A stretch of DNA of 64,000 bases from the NCBI RefSeq assembly GCF_001424945.1, contig NZ_LMCW01000045.1, forward strand, positions 1 through 64,000, read 5' to 3'. Under the pieces are notes generated by a model, which worked only from the letters and a program-made list of their open reading frames with translations, ran no database searches and was not told the DNA's origin. A program made the position numbers and the translations under genes. This document shows positions 47,436 to 56,233 of the stretch, in pieces. This DNA is from Rhizobium sp. Root1203 (lineage in GTDB: Bacteria; Pseudomonadota; Alphaproteobacteria; Rhizobiales; Rhizobiaceae). Position 1 is the stretch's first letter. Every line of letters starts with the position of its first letter.

Positions 47436-48491
47436 ATGTTCTTTGCATCCGATAACTGGGCTGGCGCCCATCCTGCCATTGCCGAACGCCTGCTCAAGGA
47501 ATCCACAGGTTTTGCGGCTGCCTACGGAGCCAGCGATCTCGATCGCCGCGTCGAGGCCCGCTTCGCCGAAGTCTTCGAACGCGACGTCGCGGTCTTCTTC
47601 GTCGGCACCGGCACGGCCGCCAATTCGCTCGGTCTCGCCAGCGTCCAGCGTCCGGGCGGCATCACCTTCTGCCATGCAGGCGCGCACGTGATCGAAGACG
47701 AAGGCGGCGCGCCCGATTTCTTCAGCGGTGCGCGCCTCATGCCCGTTCCCGGAGAAACCGGCAAGATCGACCCCTCGAGGCTTGCGAAACGGATCGCTGC
47801 CTTTCCGGAAGACGCCGTGCAGCATGGTCGCGCGACGGCCGTCACGATCACACAGGCAACCGAGGTCGGCACCGTCTATTCCCTGGCCGAAATCGACGCG
47901 ATCGCCGCAATTGCCGGCAGGAGAAACCTGCCGCTGCACATGGACGGCGCACGCTTTGCAAATGCCCTCGTGGCGCTGGACGCCACGCCCGCCGAGATGA
48001 CGTGGAAGCGCGGCATCGACATTCTCTCCTTTGGAGGCACGAAGAACGGCTGCTGGTGTGCCGAGGCGATTGTCTTCTTCAATCCGGATCAGGCGAGAGA
48101 GATGCCTTTCATCCGCAAGCGCGCGGCGCAGCTCTTCTCGAAGTCGCGCTTCATCGCGGCACAGTTTGACGGTTATTTCGAAGACAATCTCTGGCTCGAT
48201 CTGGCCAGCCACGCCAACGCCACGGCAGACCGGTTGCGGGCCGGCATCGAAGCGAGCAACACCGCGCGCTTGGCGTGGGCAACCACGGCAAACGAAGTCT
48301 TCGCCATCGTCAAGAAGACGGCGGCCAACATTGCTGACGACAGGGGCGCGAAGTTTTACGAATGGCCGGTGCCGTCCGAAACGCCCGAACTGGTGGGCGC
48401 CGATGAAGCCCTGATCCGCCTCGTGACGAGCTTTGCCACGACCGAGGCGGATGTGGACCGGTTCCTGGACTGCCTTGCGGCCCAGAGCTAG
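47436..48491 (+). CDS. ltaE: Low-specificity L-threonine aldolase
   Basis: A 351-residue PLP enzyme that cleaves threonine or allo-threonine to glycine and acetaldehyde. It opens with FFASDNWAGAHPAIAERL. FVGTGTAANSLGL precedes HIEDEGGA-type residues (VIEDEGGAPDFF). The PLP lysine lies in LSFGGTKNGCWCAEA and the HMDGARFANALV block binds cofactor. Length is typical. It stands alone downstream of the long divergent region; the small membrane protein gene on the other strand overlaps its last bases. Confidence 0.9.
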   Translation: MFFASDNWAGAHPAIAERLLKESTGFAAAYGASDLDRRVEARFAEVFERDVAVFFVGTGTAANSLGLASVQRPGGITFCHAGAHVIEDEGGAPDFFSGARLMPVPGETGKIDPSRLAKRIAAFPEDAVQHGRATAVTITQATEVGTVYSLAEIDAIAAIAGRRNLPLHMDGARFANALVALDATPAEMTWKRGIDILSFGGTKNGCWCAEAIVFFNPDQAREMPFIRKRAAQLFSKSRFIAAQFDGYFEDNLWLDLASHANATADRLRAGIEASNTARLAWATTANEVFAIVKKTAANIADDRGAKFYEWPVPSETPELVGADEALIRLVTSFATTEADVDRFLDCLAAQS

Positions 48492-48616
48492 TTCTGATGC
48501 ACGATGACGGCGGACGGCGGTGCACCGTTGTCCGTCGTTTTCGCGTCGTGAGCGGCCACTGCGATGAGCATCACACAGGCAACCAGCCCGGATATGAAGA
48601 GTGCTCCGTAAATCAT
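48488..48616 (-). CDS. 42-residue small membrane protein
   Basis: A short frame starting MIYGALFISGLVACVMLIA and ending VIVHQN, with one N-terminal membrane span (about residues 3-22) and a polar C-terminal half. An AAGGAG ribosome-binding site lies nine bases before the ATG, which supports real translation. It is too small for ordinary gene finding. Its stop codon overlaps the stop of the aldolase gene on the other strand. Function unknown. Confidence 0.6.
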   Translation of the reverse strand: MIYGALFISGLVACVMLIAVAAHDAKTTDNGAPPSAVIVHQN

Positions 48617-48774
48617 CGGTCCGTTCTCCTTGTTGCCCCGAACGTCGACCAGACGGCATGGGCAAGCTAGGCCCTGAACCTGACCAGATACCTAAGTTTC
48701 AGGGTTGAGAGATGCTTAAAATGCCGCGAAAAGCGTTAACCGCACGCTGTTCGAACGTGATGGGCGGCTGGCTC

Positions 48775-49635
48775 TCAATTCGAGCGGAGGCTCCTGACCT
48801 TCGCCAGAATATCCTCGGATAGTGCCGAAACCAGCGCTTGATCCGCCCCTTTGCGCGGCACCAGCACGAATTCGACATCCTCCAGTACCGGCAGCTTCCC
48901 CTTGCCGATCTCCCTCAATCCCGAGGGCGCCATGCTGCGCGGCTGCACCAGCACGCCCATGCCGGCGCGGGCGGCTGCGGTCAGACCGCTGAGGCTCCCG
49001 CAGGTGCAGACGATCCGCCATGCAATCTGATGGCGCCCCAGCGCTTCGAGCGCGATGCTGCGCGTCACGCTCGGCGGCGGAAAGGCAATCAGCGGCAACG
49101 GTCCGCCACTCAGGATGTGGTCCGGATCGCGCGCCAGCCAGACCAGCGGCTCGCGATAGACAAGCCGTCCACGCGCATCTCCCAAACGCCGCTTGGCGAG
49201 CACCAGATCGATCTCGCCGCTGTCCTGCATCTCATAGAGCGTGCCTGACAGGGCCACCGTCAGTTCGAGATCGACGGACGGATGCGACCGGACGAAATCC
49301 TCGAGCACGGCCGGAAGCTGGCTGGTCACGAAATCCTCGGAGACGCCGAGCCGCAGATTGCCGCGCAGGCTGTGCCCCCTGAAGAGCGACTGCACCTGCC
49401 CTTCGATCGACAACATCGCGCGGGCGTGCGACAGCAGCGCCTCGCCATCCGTGGTCAGCACGACCTTGTGGGTGTCGCGCGCGAGCAGACGGCGACCGAT
49501 CGCCGCCTCCAGGCGCTGGATGTGCTGGCTGACGGTCGACTGGCCGAGACCCAGTCTTTCGGCGGCCAGCGTGAAGCTCCCCATCTGCTCGACGGCGACG
49601 AAACTGCGCAATTGGGTCAGGTCGAGCATCGTCAT
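48775..49635 (-). CDS. LysR-family transcriptional regulator
   Basis: A 286-residue regulator. A winged helix-turn-helix sits at residues about 4-62 (LTQLRSFVAVEQMGSFTLAAERLGL, then STVSQHIQRLE). The substrate-binding domain fills about 90-285. It is divergent from the bile-acid:sodium-symporter-type gene with 85 bases between starts, and two dyads lie in that gap. It most likely controls the transporter and itself; the inducer is unknown. Confidence 0.9.
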   Translation of the reverse strand: MTMLDLTQLRSFVAVEQMGSFTLAAERLGLGQSTVSQHIQRLEAAIGRRLLARDTHKVVLTTDGEALLSHARAMLSIEGQVQSLFRGHSLRGNLRLGVSEDFVTSQLPAVLEDFVRSHPSVDLELTVALSGTLYEMQDSGEIDLVLAKRRLGDARGRLVYREPLVWLARDPDHILSGGPLPLIAFPPPSVTRSIALEALGRHQIAWRIVCTCGSLSGLTAAARAGMGVLVQPRSMAPSGLREIGKGKLPVLEDVEFVLVPRKGADQALVSALSEDILAKVRSLRSN

Positions 49636-49646
49636 CTCATTTCGTG

Positions 49647-49693
49647 ATAACTGTTATTCCTTGCATCCTGTATTGTAATGGAAGAAACAGGAT
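49647..49693. promoter_or_regulatory. Two dyads in the LysR/transporter divergent promoter
   Basis: Dyad 1 is the 11-bp palindrome ATAACTGTTAT (49647-49657). Dyad 2 is ATCCTGT (49665-49671) and ACAGGAT (49687-49693) separated by 15 bases. Both sit between the divergent start codons, where a LysR regulator would bind. Which one it recognises is unknown. Confidence 0.5.
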
Positions 49694-49720
49694 TGATCCA
49701 TCCCGACCCGAGTAAAGCAA

Positions 49721-50725
49721 ATGCGCCGTTTTCTGCCCGATACCTTCACCATCCTGCTCGTCGGCACGGTCATCCTCGCGTCGCTGCTGCCGGCCAGCGG
49801 CACCTTTGCGGGCTACTTCGGCATCGCGACGGATTGCGCAATCGCATTGCTCTTCTTCCTGCACGGCGCGCGTCTCTCGCGCGATGTGGTGATTGCGGGC
49901 CTGCTGCACTGGCGTCTGCACCTGGTGATCCTGCTCACGACCTTCGGCGTCTTCCCGCTGCTCGGCATGGGCCTCGGCTTCCTGCCGGAGACGATCCTGC
50001 CGCACCCGCTCTATCTCGGCATTCTCTTTCTCTGCGTCCTGCCCTCGACGGTGCAGTCCTCGATCGCCTTCACCTCGATGGCCGGAGGCAACGTGCCGGC
50101 GGCCATCTGCTCGGCCTCGGCCTCCAATATCTTCGGCATGTTCCTGACACCGCTGCTTGTCGGACTGCTGTTTTCGGTCGGCGGCCACGGCGGATTTTCC
50201 TGGGATGCGTTTCTGCAGATCTGTATCCAGCTGCTCCTGCCGTTCATCGTCGGCCAGGTCCTGCAGCCCTGGATCGGCAGTTGGATCCGCACCAGGAAGA
50301 AGCTGTTGATGCCGGTCGACCGCGGATCGATCCTGATGGTCGTCTATCTCGCTTTCAGCAAGGCCGTCGTCGAGGGGCTGTGGCACACCTTCTCGCTCGC
50401 CGATATCGCGGTCGTCATCGTCGCCGATATGCTGCTTCTCGCCATCGTTCTCTGCGCCACCATGTACGGCAGCCGTTGGCTCGGCTTCAACAAGGCAGAT
50501 GAGATCACCATCACCTTTTGCGGCTCGAAGAAGAGCCTCGCAAGCGGCGTGCCGATGGCCAATGTCATCTTTGCTGGCCAGTCGATCGGCGCGATCGTCC
50601 TGCCGCTGATGCTTTTCCATCAGATCCAGTTGATGGTTTGCGCCGTCATCGCCCAGAAATATGCAGCCGCCGCCCGCCGGCAGGCCACCGAGGCGGAAAT
50701 CGAAGAAGCGGCCAGCCCGGCCTGA
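49721..50725 (+). CDS. Bile acid:sodium symporter-family transporter (SBF-like)
   Basis: A 334-residue membrane protein with about nine or ten spans, of the SBF-like/YfeH branch. Typical blocks are IALLFFLHGARLSRD, LPSTVQSSIAFTSMAGGN and KKSLASGVPMANVIF. The substrate is unlikely to be bile acid; relatives export or import organic anions. It is divergent from a LysR gene that probably regulates it. It converges with hsp20, from which a hairpin separates it. Confidence 0.85.
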   Translation: MRRFLPDTFTILLVGTVILASLLPASGTFAGYFGIATDCAIALLFFLHGARLSRDVVIAGLLHWRLHLVILLTTFGVFPLLGMGLGFLPETILPHPLYLGILFLCVLPSTVQSSIAFTSMAGGNVPAAICSASASNIFGMFLTPLLVGLLFSVGGHGGFSWDAFLQICIQLLLPFIVGQVLQPWIGSWIRTRKKLLMPVDRGSILMVVYLAFSKAVVEGLWHTFSLADIAVVIVADMLLLAIVLCATMYGSRWLGFNKADEITITFCGSKKSLASGVPMANVIFAGQSIGAIVLPLMLFHQIQLMVCAVIAQKYAAAARRQATEAEIEEAASPA

Positions 50726-50756
50726 TCGGCCCCGGCCGAGCAGCGCACAGAATAAA

Positions 50757-50781
50757 GGCGGCGCCCCCGTGGAGCGCCGCC
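50757..50781 (-). terminator. Terminator for hsp20
   Basis: An 8-bp stem GGCGGCGC/GCGCCGCC. Read on the minus strand it is followed by CTTTATT, a usable T-rich tail. It lies just past the hsp20 stop codon. Confidence 0.6.
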
Positions 50782-50809
50782 CGCCTTGCCTCATCCTGGG
50801 AGGGATAGG

Positions 50810-51277
50810 TTAGTTGGTGACCTGAGCCTCGATCGCCTTCGGCGCGCTCACCGGCTCTGCGGCGATCGCGATCTTGCGCGGCTTCATGGCTTCGGGAATG
50901 CTGCGCAGAAGGTCGATGTGAAGCAGTCCGTTCTTCAGGGACGCAGCGGTCACCTCGACATGGTCGGCAAGCTGGAAGCGCCGCTCGAAGGTGCGCTTGG
51001 CAATGCCGCGATAGAGATATTCGCTGCCTTCCGCATGATCGTCGCCCTTTTCACCCTTGACGGTGAGAGCGTGGGCCTGCGCCTCGATCGAGATTTCGGT
51101 CTCGTCGAAACCGGCGACGGCCATGGTGATGCGATAGGTGTTCTCACCGGTGCGCTCGATGTTGTAGGGCGGATACGTCTGCCCCTGGTCCGGCTGACCG
51201 AGGCTGTCGAGCATGGTGAAGAGGCGGTCGAAACCGACCGTGGAACGATAAAGGGGAGAGAAGTCTACGTGACGCAT
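50810..51277 (-). CDS. Hsp20-type small heat-shock protein (IbpA-like)
   Basis: A 155-residue alpha-crystallin-domain chaperone that holds unfolding proteins. It opens MRHVDFSPLYRSTVGFDRLF, the class A rhizobial start. The alpha-crystallin domain (about 35-125) ends with SLKNGLLHIDL, then an I-x-I-type tail (KIAIAAE). The ATG at 51277 is chosen because GGAGGA lies just before it; the ATG four codons upstream overlaps that site. Translation is probably heat-controlled by the RNA element immediately upstream. Confidence 0.92.
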   Translation of the reverse strand: MRHVDFSPLYRSTVGFDRLFTMLDSLGQPDQGQTYPPYNIERTGENTYRITMAVAGFDETEISIEAQAHALTVKGEKGDDHAEGSEYLYRGIAKRTFERRFQLADHVEVTAASLKNGLLHIDLLRSIPEAMKPRKIAIAAEPVSAPKAIEAQVTN

Positions 51278-51400
51278 GATGTCCTCCATGGGAAGCGACG
51301 TGTTGCGATAATTTGCCCCGCAAGCCCCTGCTCAGGCAGCTCCGGAACGGTTCCGCGGACCCGTTTGGCGTCCGCAGAAATGAGATGGTGACGCGTCTTG
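51278..51400 (-). promoter_or_regulatory. ROSE-type RNA thermometer upstream of hsp20
   Basis: In the 5' leader the Shine-Dalgarno GGAGGA (complement of 51282-51287) is paired with TCGCTTCC (complement of 51291-51298). The pairing needs one bulged G, the signature of ROSE elements, and closes a loop of only a few bases. Further upstream are hairpins GCGGAC/GTCCGC, GGAAC/GTTCC and TTGCG/CGCAA, matching the multi-hairpin ROSE architecture. At normal temperature it would hide the ribosome site, and at heat shock it would open. Confidence 0.75.
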
Positions 51401-51723
51401 CGGAGTTCAAGACCCCTTCGAAGCACCCGCCCCTGGAACGCACACCACGTGGCGTGAACCGCATATGAACGCTCGGTTCGGCATGCGTTCAGGAGCGTTC
51501 GGATATCAATGTGGTCATCGGATCGCACTGGCCCGATGGCTGAAGTGTATCGTCCCTTCGTCTTCAGCCCGACCTCCGGCCGGCATCGCGCAACCTCGGG
51601 TTTCGCATGCCGGCTTCTTTTTCTTCCATGTCAGAACGCTGCTTTTTTCTTGATTTGACACTGCAATCGCCTATCCGCTTTACTGGCTATCCGAACATGC
51701 ACGAAGGACGCGATCGAGCTGCC

Positions 51724-52698
51724 ATGGACCAGGTCCTTTTTTCGACACCGGGCAATCCTATTCCGGAAAACCGGACGGAAGGCTTCTTCGAGACGCATGA
51801 CGGACTGCAGCTGCGTTATGCGGTTTTTCGGTCGAGCGCTTCGGTCGCCAAGGGCACCGTCGTCCTGCTGCATGGGCGCAACGAATATATCGAGAAGTAC
51901 TACGAAACGATCCGCGATCTGACGGACAAGGGTCTCTGGGTCGCGACGTTCGATCTGCGCGGTCAGGGCAATTCGGCTCGTCTTCTCAAGACGCGCCACT
52001 ATGGTCATGTTCGGCGATTCGTCGATTACGAGCACGACCTCGACACCTTCCTCGAAAAGATCGTCCTGCCCGATACCCGCCTGCCGTTCTACATCCTTGC
52101 GCATTCCACCGGTGCGCTCATTGCGCTGTCGGCAGCACCGTATCTTTCGAGCCGCATCGAACGCATGGTATTGACGGCACCGTTCATCGGCCTTTCAGGC
52201 CAGGCGGCATCTTCAGGTACGATCAGGCGCCTGGCGACCATTGCCTGTTCACTCGGGCTCGGCTCGTTTCCACTTGCCCGCAAGCTCAGGGACATGCCGT
52301 TCACGGACAATCCGCTGACCTCCGATGAAGTTCGCTTCGAACGCAACCAGGCGATTTCCGCCGCTTACCCCGATCTGTTGCTCGGCCTGCCGACAGCGCG
52401 CTGGCTGCTCGAATCCTTCATTACGATCGACCGCGTCACCTCGCCCAACCACCTGTTCTCGATCACCATTCCGACTGTTGTCATCGCCCCGACGCGCGAC
52501 ACGATCGTGCCGTATATCGCTCAGGAGCGACTGTCGCGCTACTTCCGTGCCGGCCAGCTGGTGCCGATCAACGGCGCCCGCCATGAAGTGCTGCAGGAGC
52601 GCGACGTCTATCGCAAGGCGGCGCTTGCCGCCTTCCATGCCTTCATCCCCGGCAGCGATGCGGAAGCAGCCGAGGCGGTCGAAGGCTTCGGCACCTGA
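51724..52698 (+). CDS. Alpha/beta hydrolase, lysophospholipase-like
   Basis: About 324 residues of the serine aminopeptidase S33/monoglyceride lipase type. It has the oxyanion region VVLLHGRNEYIEKY, FDLRGQGNSAR, the nucleophile elbow AHSTGA (Ser in HSTG), Asp in APTRDTIVP and His in GARHEVLQERD. There is no signal peptide with this start. ATGs at 51607, 51697 and 51724 are all in frame; the last is nearest the conserved fold and is my preference, but the start is uncertain. The physiological ester is unknown. A strong hairpin follows the stop. Confidence 0.82.
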   Translation: MDQVLFSTPGNPIPENRTEGFFETHDGLQLRYAVFRSSASVAKGTVVLLHGRNEYIEKYYETIRDLTDKGLWVATFDLRGQGNSARLLKTRHYGHVRRFVDYEHDLDTFLEKIVLPDTRLPFYILAHSTGALIALSAAPYLSSRIERMVLTAPFIGLSGQAASSGTIRRLATIACSLGLGSFPLARKLRDMPFTDNPLTSDEVRFERNQAISAAYPDLLLGLPTARWLLESFITIDRVTSPNHLFSITIPTVVIAPTRDTIVPYIAQERLSRYFRAGQLVPINGARHEVLQERDVYRKAALAAFHAFIPGSDAEAAEAVEGFGT

Positions 52699-52700
52699 AC

Positions 52701-52728
52701 GCACGCTTCGGGCCTGCCCGAAGCGTGC
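52701..52728 (+). terminator. Strong hairpin after the hydrolase gene
   Basis: A perfect 12-bp stem GCACGCTTCGGG/CCCGAAGCGTGC with loop CCTG, three bases after the stop. There is no T run, so it may be a terminator lacking a tail or an mRNA 3' stabiliser. A second small hairpin CCCTCG/CGAGGG follows at about 52734-52747. Confidence 0.6.
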
Positions 52729-52876
52729 TACTGCCCTCGCACGAGGGCTTCAGGGGCCATCGCCGGCGTAGCGCGCGGTTTTTGAACGCTATGCGTTTGA
52801 ATTTCTCGGGAATCTCATGTAAAACGTCGCCACTGATCGATAAGGGCTGCACTAATCACATAGGAGGCACCTGGCG

Positions 52877-53650
52877 TTGAGGGCGCGAAACGTCTTGGGA
52901 AGATCCCTTTCAGGGATCCTATTCGTCGGCTTGGCGACTGCGGGCTGCACAACTGCGCCCAAGTCAACGCCTGCCTCGGCCACGCATTCCACGAAGCGGA
53001 TTGAACCGGCAAAGGTTACCTACAATTATACCTCCGAAGACCGCTCTTGTCTGAAGCGCGCCATGTATTTCGAGTCCGAGCGTTCAAGCCACGATGGCTA
53101 CATGGCCGTCGGAACGGTCATCATGAACAGGCTGACCTCCGGAGCCTATCCCGACTCGATTTGCGGTGTCGTCGCGCAGGAACGGCAATTTGCGCCGGGT
53201 GTGATGACACGAGAGGTGAAGGAGGAGGCGCAATCCGATCTCGACCTCGCCGCCGACGCCATTCTGCACGGGGAACGCAACCCCGAAGTCAAGGAAGCGA
53301 TGTTCTTCCACACCGACGGCCTGAAGTTTCCCTATGACAACATGCACTATGTTGCCGTGGCGGGTGGCAACGCATTCTACGAGAAGCGCGGAGCGGACGG
53401 AGCGCTTCAAACACCGTCGCCGCTGCCCGCCTACGAAGTCGCGATGAACTACCTGCCGGCCCACAGCGCCTCGTCGGCGCAGTTCGAGCTGCTCATTCCG
53501 GCCGCCGTCCCCATTCCCACCCCGATGCCCCTGCCCGATGCAGTCATGGACACCGGCTTCGAGCTGCCGGCGACCGTGGCGGTACCCTTGCCTCGTCCGG
53601 CGCTCGATAGCGCCGGGATGAGAGCGGGCTTCGACCTGGCAGGAGGATAG
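52877..53650 (+). CDS. SleB/CwlJ-type cell-wall hydrolase lipoprotein
   Basis: A 257-residue envelope protein. It starts with TTG at 52877, nine bases after AGGAGG. The signal peptide ends in lipobox TAGC (Cys24). The hydrolase_2 domain (about 55-165) has CLKRAMYFESERSSHDGYMAVG in two parts, VIMNRLTSGAYPDSICGVVAQ and HTDGLKFPY, with the family glutamate in YFESER. A Pro/Ala-rich tail follows. It likely cleaves peptidoglycan near the outer membrane; in non-sporulating rhizobia the role is growth or remodelling, not germination. Confidence 0.85.
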   Translation: MRARNVLGRSLSGILFVGLATAGCTTAPKSTPASATHSTKRIEPAKVTYNYTSEDRSCLKRAMYFESERSSHDGYMAVGTVIMNRLTSGAYPDSICGVVAQERQFAPGVMTREVKEEAQSDLDLAADAILHGERNPEVKEAMFFHTDGLKFPYDNMHYVAVAGGNAFYEKRGADGALQTPSPLPAYEVAMNYLPAHSASSAQFELLIPAAVPIPTPMPLPDAVMDTGFELPATVAVPLPRPALDSAGMRAGFDLAGG

Positions 53651-53693
53651 CCGGAAACCTGCGCCTGCGGGCGCATGTCAAAGGCTGATACCG

Positions 53694-55400
53694 TCAGGCG
53701 ACCTTCGCCAGGCCAACCGCACCGCGGTCGTTCTCGACCTCACCAACTTTGACCCCGCCAACCTTGAATTGCCCGACAAGCTCGAAAAGCGCTTCCGCCT
53801 CCAAGGCAAGTCGTCGGCTGGCGGCGGCGGTTTGCTCGACCATCGCGGCGTTGCGCTGCGTATCCTGATCCATCGACATCACCGCGCCGTTGATCTGGTT
53901 AAGGCTGGAAGACTGCTCCTTGGCAGCCTCCACGATCCCGGTGACGTTGTCGTGGACCTGCAGCACCTGCGCCGCGATCGCTTCGAGCGCTGACCCCGTC
54001 TTGCCCACCAGCGCCACGCCGTCGCGCACGGAACTCTCGGAGTCACGGATCAGCGCCTTGATCTCCTTTGCCGCGCCGGCAGAGCGCTGCGCCAGTTCCC
54101 GGACCTCATGGGCGACGACCGCAAAACCTTTGCCCGCCTCGCCTGCCCGCGCCGCTTCGACGCCGGCATTGAGCGCCAGCAGGTTGGTCTGGAAAGCAAT
54201 GTCGTCGATCACCCCGACGATGCCCGCAATTTGCCTGGACGATTGCTCGATCTTGGACATCGCCTCGACCGTTTGCCGAACGACGCCAGCCGACTCCTGC
54301 GCGCTGCGCGACGTGTCGGCAACCAGGCGGCCCGCATCGGATGCGCGTCGCGCTGAATCGGACACGGTCGTCGAGATCTCCAGGACAGCAGACGCAGTTT
54401 CCTCGACCGAAGCAGCCTGCGTTTCCGAACGCTTGGCCAGGTCGTCGGAAGCGATACGAATGTCCCGCGTCCCTGAAGCGATCAGCGTCGCGTTCCTGGA
54501 AATGGCCTGCATCGCAGCGCGCAATCGGGCTGCCGATGCATTGTAGTCGGTCCGCAGGTTGTCGAGCGTTGCAATGAACGGCTGATCGATCGCCTGCTCC
54601 AGGTCACCCTCGGCCATTGCCTGCAGGCCCTGCGCGAGTTCGTTCACCGCACGCACGCGCTCGGTCACGTCGCTTGCGAACTTGACGACCTTGAAGACCT
54701 TGCCGTTCATGTCGACGATCGGGTTGTAGGACGCCTGGATGAAGACCTTCCGTCCGCCCTTGCCGATACGCATGAACTCGTCCGCTGCAAAACGACCTTC
54801 GCCGAGGTTGCGCCAGAACGCCGTGTAGTCCGTACTGTCCACGTAATCGCGATCGCAGAACATCGAGTGATGCTTGCCGCGGATCTCCTCGATCGTATAG
54901 CCGAGCGTCTCGAGGAAATTCGCGTTGGCGGTGAGAATGTGGCCGTCCGGGGTGAATTCTATCGTCGCTTGCGCACGCGACAGCGCGTCGAGCTTTCCCG
55001 CATCTTCGGCGCTCTTGAGCTTGCTCTCGGTGATATCGGTCGCGAACTTGACGACCTTGTACGGTGTCGAACCCTTGAACACGGGATTGTAGGATGCCTC
55101 GATCCAGACCTCGCGTCCGGCCTTGCCGATGCGCTTGTACTGCCTGCGATCGAATTTGCCTTCTGCCAGCCGCGCCCAGAACGCGCGGTAGTCTTCGCTC
55201 CGCGCTTCGGCGGGATCGACGAACATGCGGTGATGCCGGCCGACGATCTCGCCAAGGTTATAGCCCATGGCGCTGCAGAAATTCTGGTTGGCCGAGAGAA
55301 TCTTGCCCGTGAGATCGAATTCGATGACTGCCTGGGAGCGGTTGACGGCATCCAGAACTGCCTTGGCATCAGCCCCGGCGGTGAAAGGTAAAATATGCAT
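53694..55400 (-). CDS. Soluble methyl-accepting chemotaxis protein with two PAS domains
   Basis: A 568-residue cytoplasmic chemoreceptor. Two tandem PAS/PAC domains (about 10-130 and 135-250) are internal duplicates, for example VWIEASYNPVF and VFIQASYNPIV, KVVKFATDIT and KVVKFASDVT. A HAMP-like helix region (about 255-300) leads to the MCP signalling domain, whose hairpin tip is IDDIAFQTNLLALNAGVEAARAGE. No membrane span is present, so it senses an internal cue such as redox state through PAS. The ATG at 55400 begins the first PAS domain; the longer frame gives an unlikely cysteine-rich extension. Confidence 0.88.
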   Translation of the reverse strand: MHILPFTAGADAKAVLDAVNRSQAVIEFDLTGKILSANQNFCSAMGYNLGEIVGRHHRMFVDPAEARSEDYRAFWARLAEGKFDRRQYKRIGKAGREVWIEASYNPVFKGSTPYKVVKFATDITESKLKSAEDAGKLDALSRAQATIEFTPDGHILTANANFLETLGYTIEEIRGKHHSMFCDRDYVDSTDYTAFWRNLGEGRFAADEFMRIGKGGRKVFIQASYNPIVDMNGKVFKVVKFASDVTERVRAVNELAQGLQAMAEGDLEQAIDQPFIATLDNLRTDYNASAARLRAAMQAISRNATLIASGTRDIRIASDDLAKRSETQAASVEETASAVLEISTTVSDSARRASDAGRLVADTSRSAQESAGVVRQTVEAMSKIEQSSRQIAGIVGVIDDIAFQTNLLALNAGVEAARAGEAGKGFAVVAHEVRELAQRSAGAAKEIKALIRDSESSVRDGVALVGKTGSALEAIAAQVLQVHDNVTGIVEAAKEQSSSLNQINGAVMSMDQDTQRNAAMVEQTAAASRRLALEAEALFELVGQFKVGGVKVGEVENDRGAVGLAKVA

Positions 55401-55672
55401 TTCGAGATGCCTTTTACGTAAAATGCGGGATGCCGATAATCCGCCGCGTGTCTTTGCTGAGTCTCCTATGCAGGATTTGCAGCGAAACGTTACATGTCTG
55501 TTAACGCTCTTCTTTTGCGAGCAAGAATGTCCGCAAATCGTTGAAACAAACAATCATTGCGGATCTATACGCTAAGACTTTCAATCTTTGAGAGAGTAAT
55601 GTGACTAAGCCGAACTGCCTTCTGCAACGCGGCATGCCGGTGCTAGCGAACGAGAGGAGAACTGCGCCAAGC

Positions 55673-56173
55673 TCAATCAGCAAACTCCTCGATCCGCTCC
55701 GCAAAAATCCTGAACCCGATTCGTTCGTAGGTCGCCTTCGCTTTCGGATGGTCATTCGTGTCGGTGTGGAGCCAGACGCGGCGCGGTTGGCGCGCCCATA
55801 TTGCCCGCAGGGCCCAATCCAGAAGATAGGGGCCGAGACGTTTGCCCTGTGAGTCGGGAGTCAAACCGAAGTGCTTCAGCTCGACATCCTGTCTGCCGAC
55901 GCCTTCGAACTCGCAAAGCCCTATGGGCTGCACTTCGTCGCGCAAAATGTAGAGGGCGGTCGAAGGCCGGAGCAGAAATGCGCCAAGCTCCACTTTCGGC
56001 TGTCGAAGGCGGTCGTCCCAGTGCAGCGGATCGCCGACGGATCGGTAGAGCGAAAGGTAGTCGTCCGGTTCAAGGCGCTCCCTGGCAATATGCATGCCCG
56101 GAAGCGGCGACGACAGGATCGGCCCGGCCGGTGGCTGGAGTTGTTCCAGATAGCTGACGAGAAGTTGGACCAT
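55673..56173 (-). CDS. GNAT-family acetyltransferase
   Basis: About 166 residues. The GNAT core lies in the C-terminal half: strand VELKHFGLTPDSQGKRLGPYLLDWAL in two blocks holds the acetyl-CoA loop QGKRLG, followed by VWLHTDTNDHPKAKATYERIGFR. The substrate is unknown. An upstream ATG at 56224 would add 17 residues; 56173 is my choice. It runs in the same direction as hisN, 60 bases downstream of its stop, and may share its transcript. Confidence 0.8.
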   Translation of the reverse strand: MVQLLVSYLEQLQPPAGPILSSPLPGMHIARERLEPDDYLSLYRSVGDPLHWDDRLRQPKVELGAFLLRPSTALYILRDEVQPIGLCEFEGVGRQDVELKHFGLTPDSQGKRLGPYLLDWALRAIWARQPRRVWLHTDTNDHPKAKATYERIGFRIFAERIEEFAD

Positions 56174-56233
56174 CACCCGCCGTGCGCTTTGATGGCCATT
56201 GCGGAAACCGGGCTTCCCGCACAACCCTCCGGC

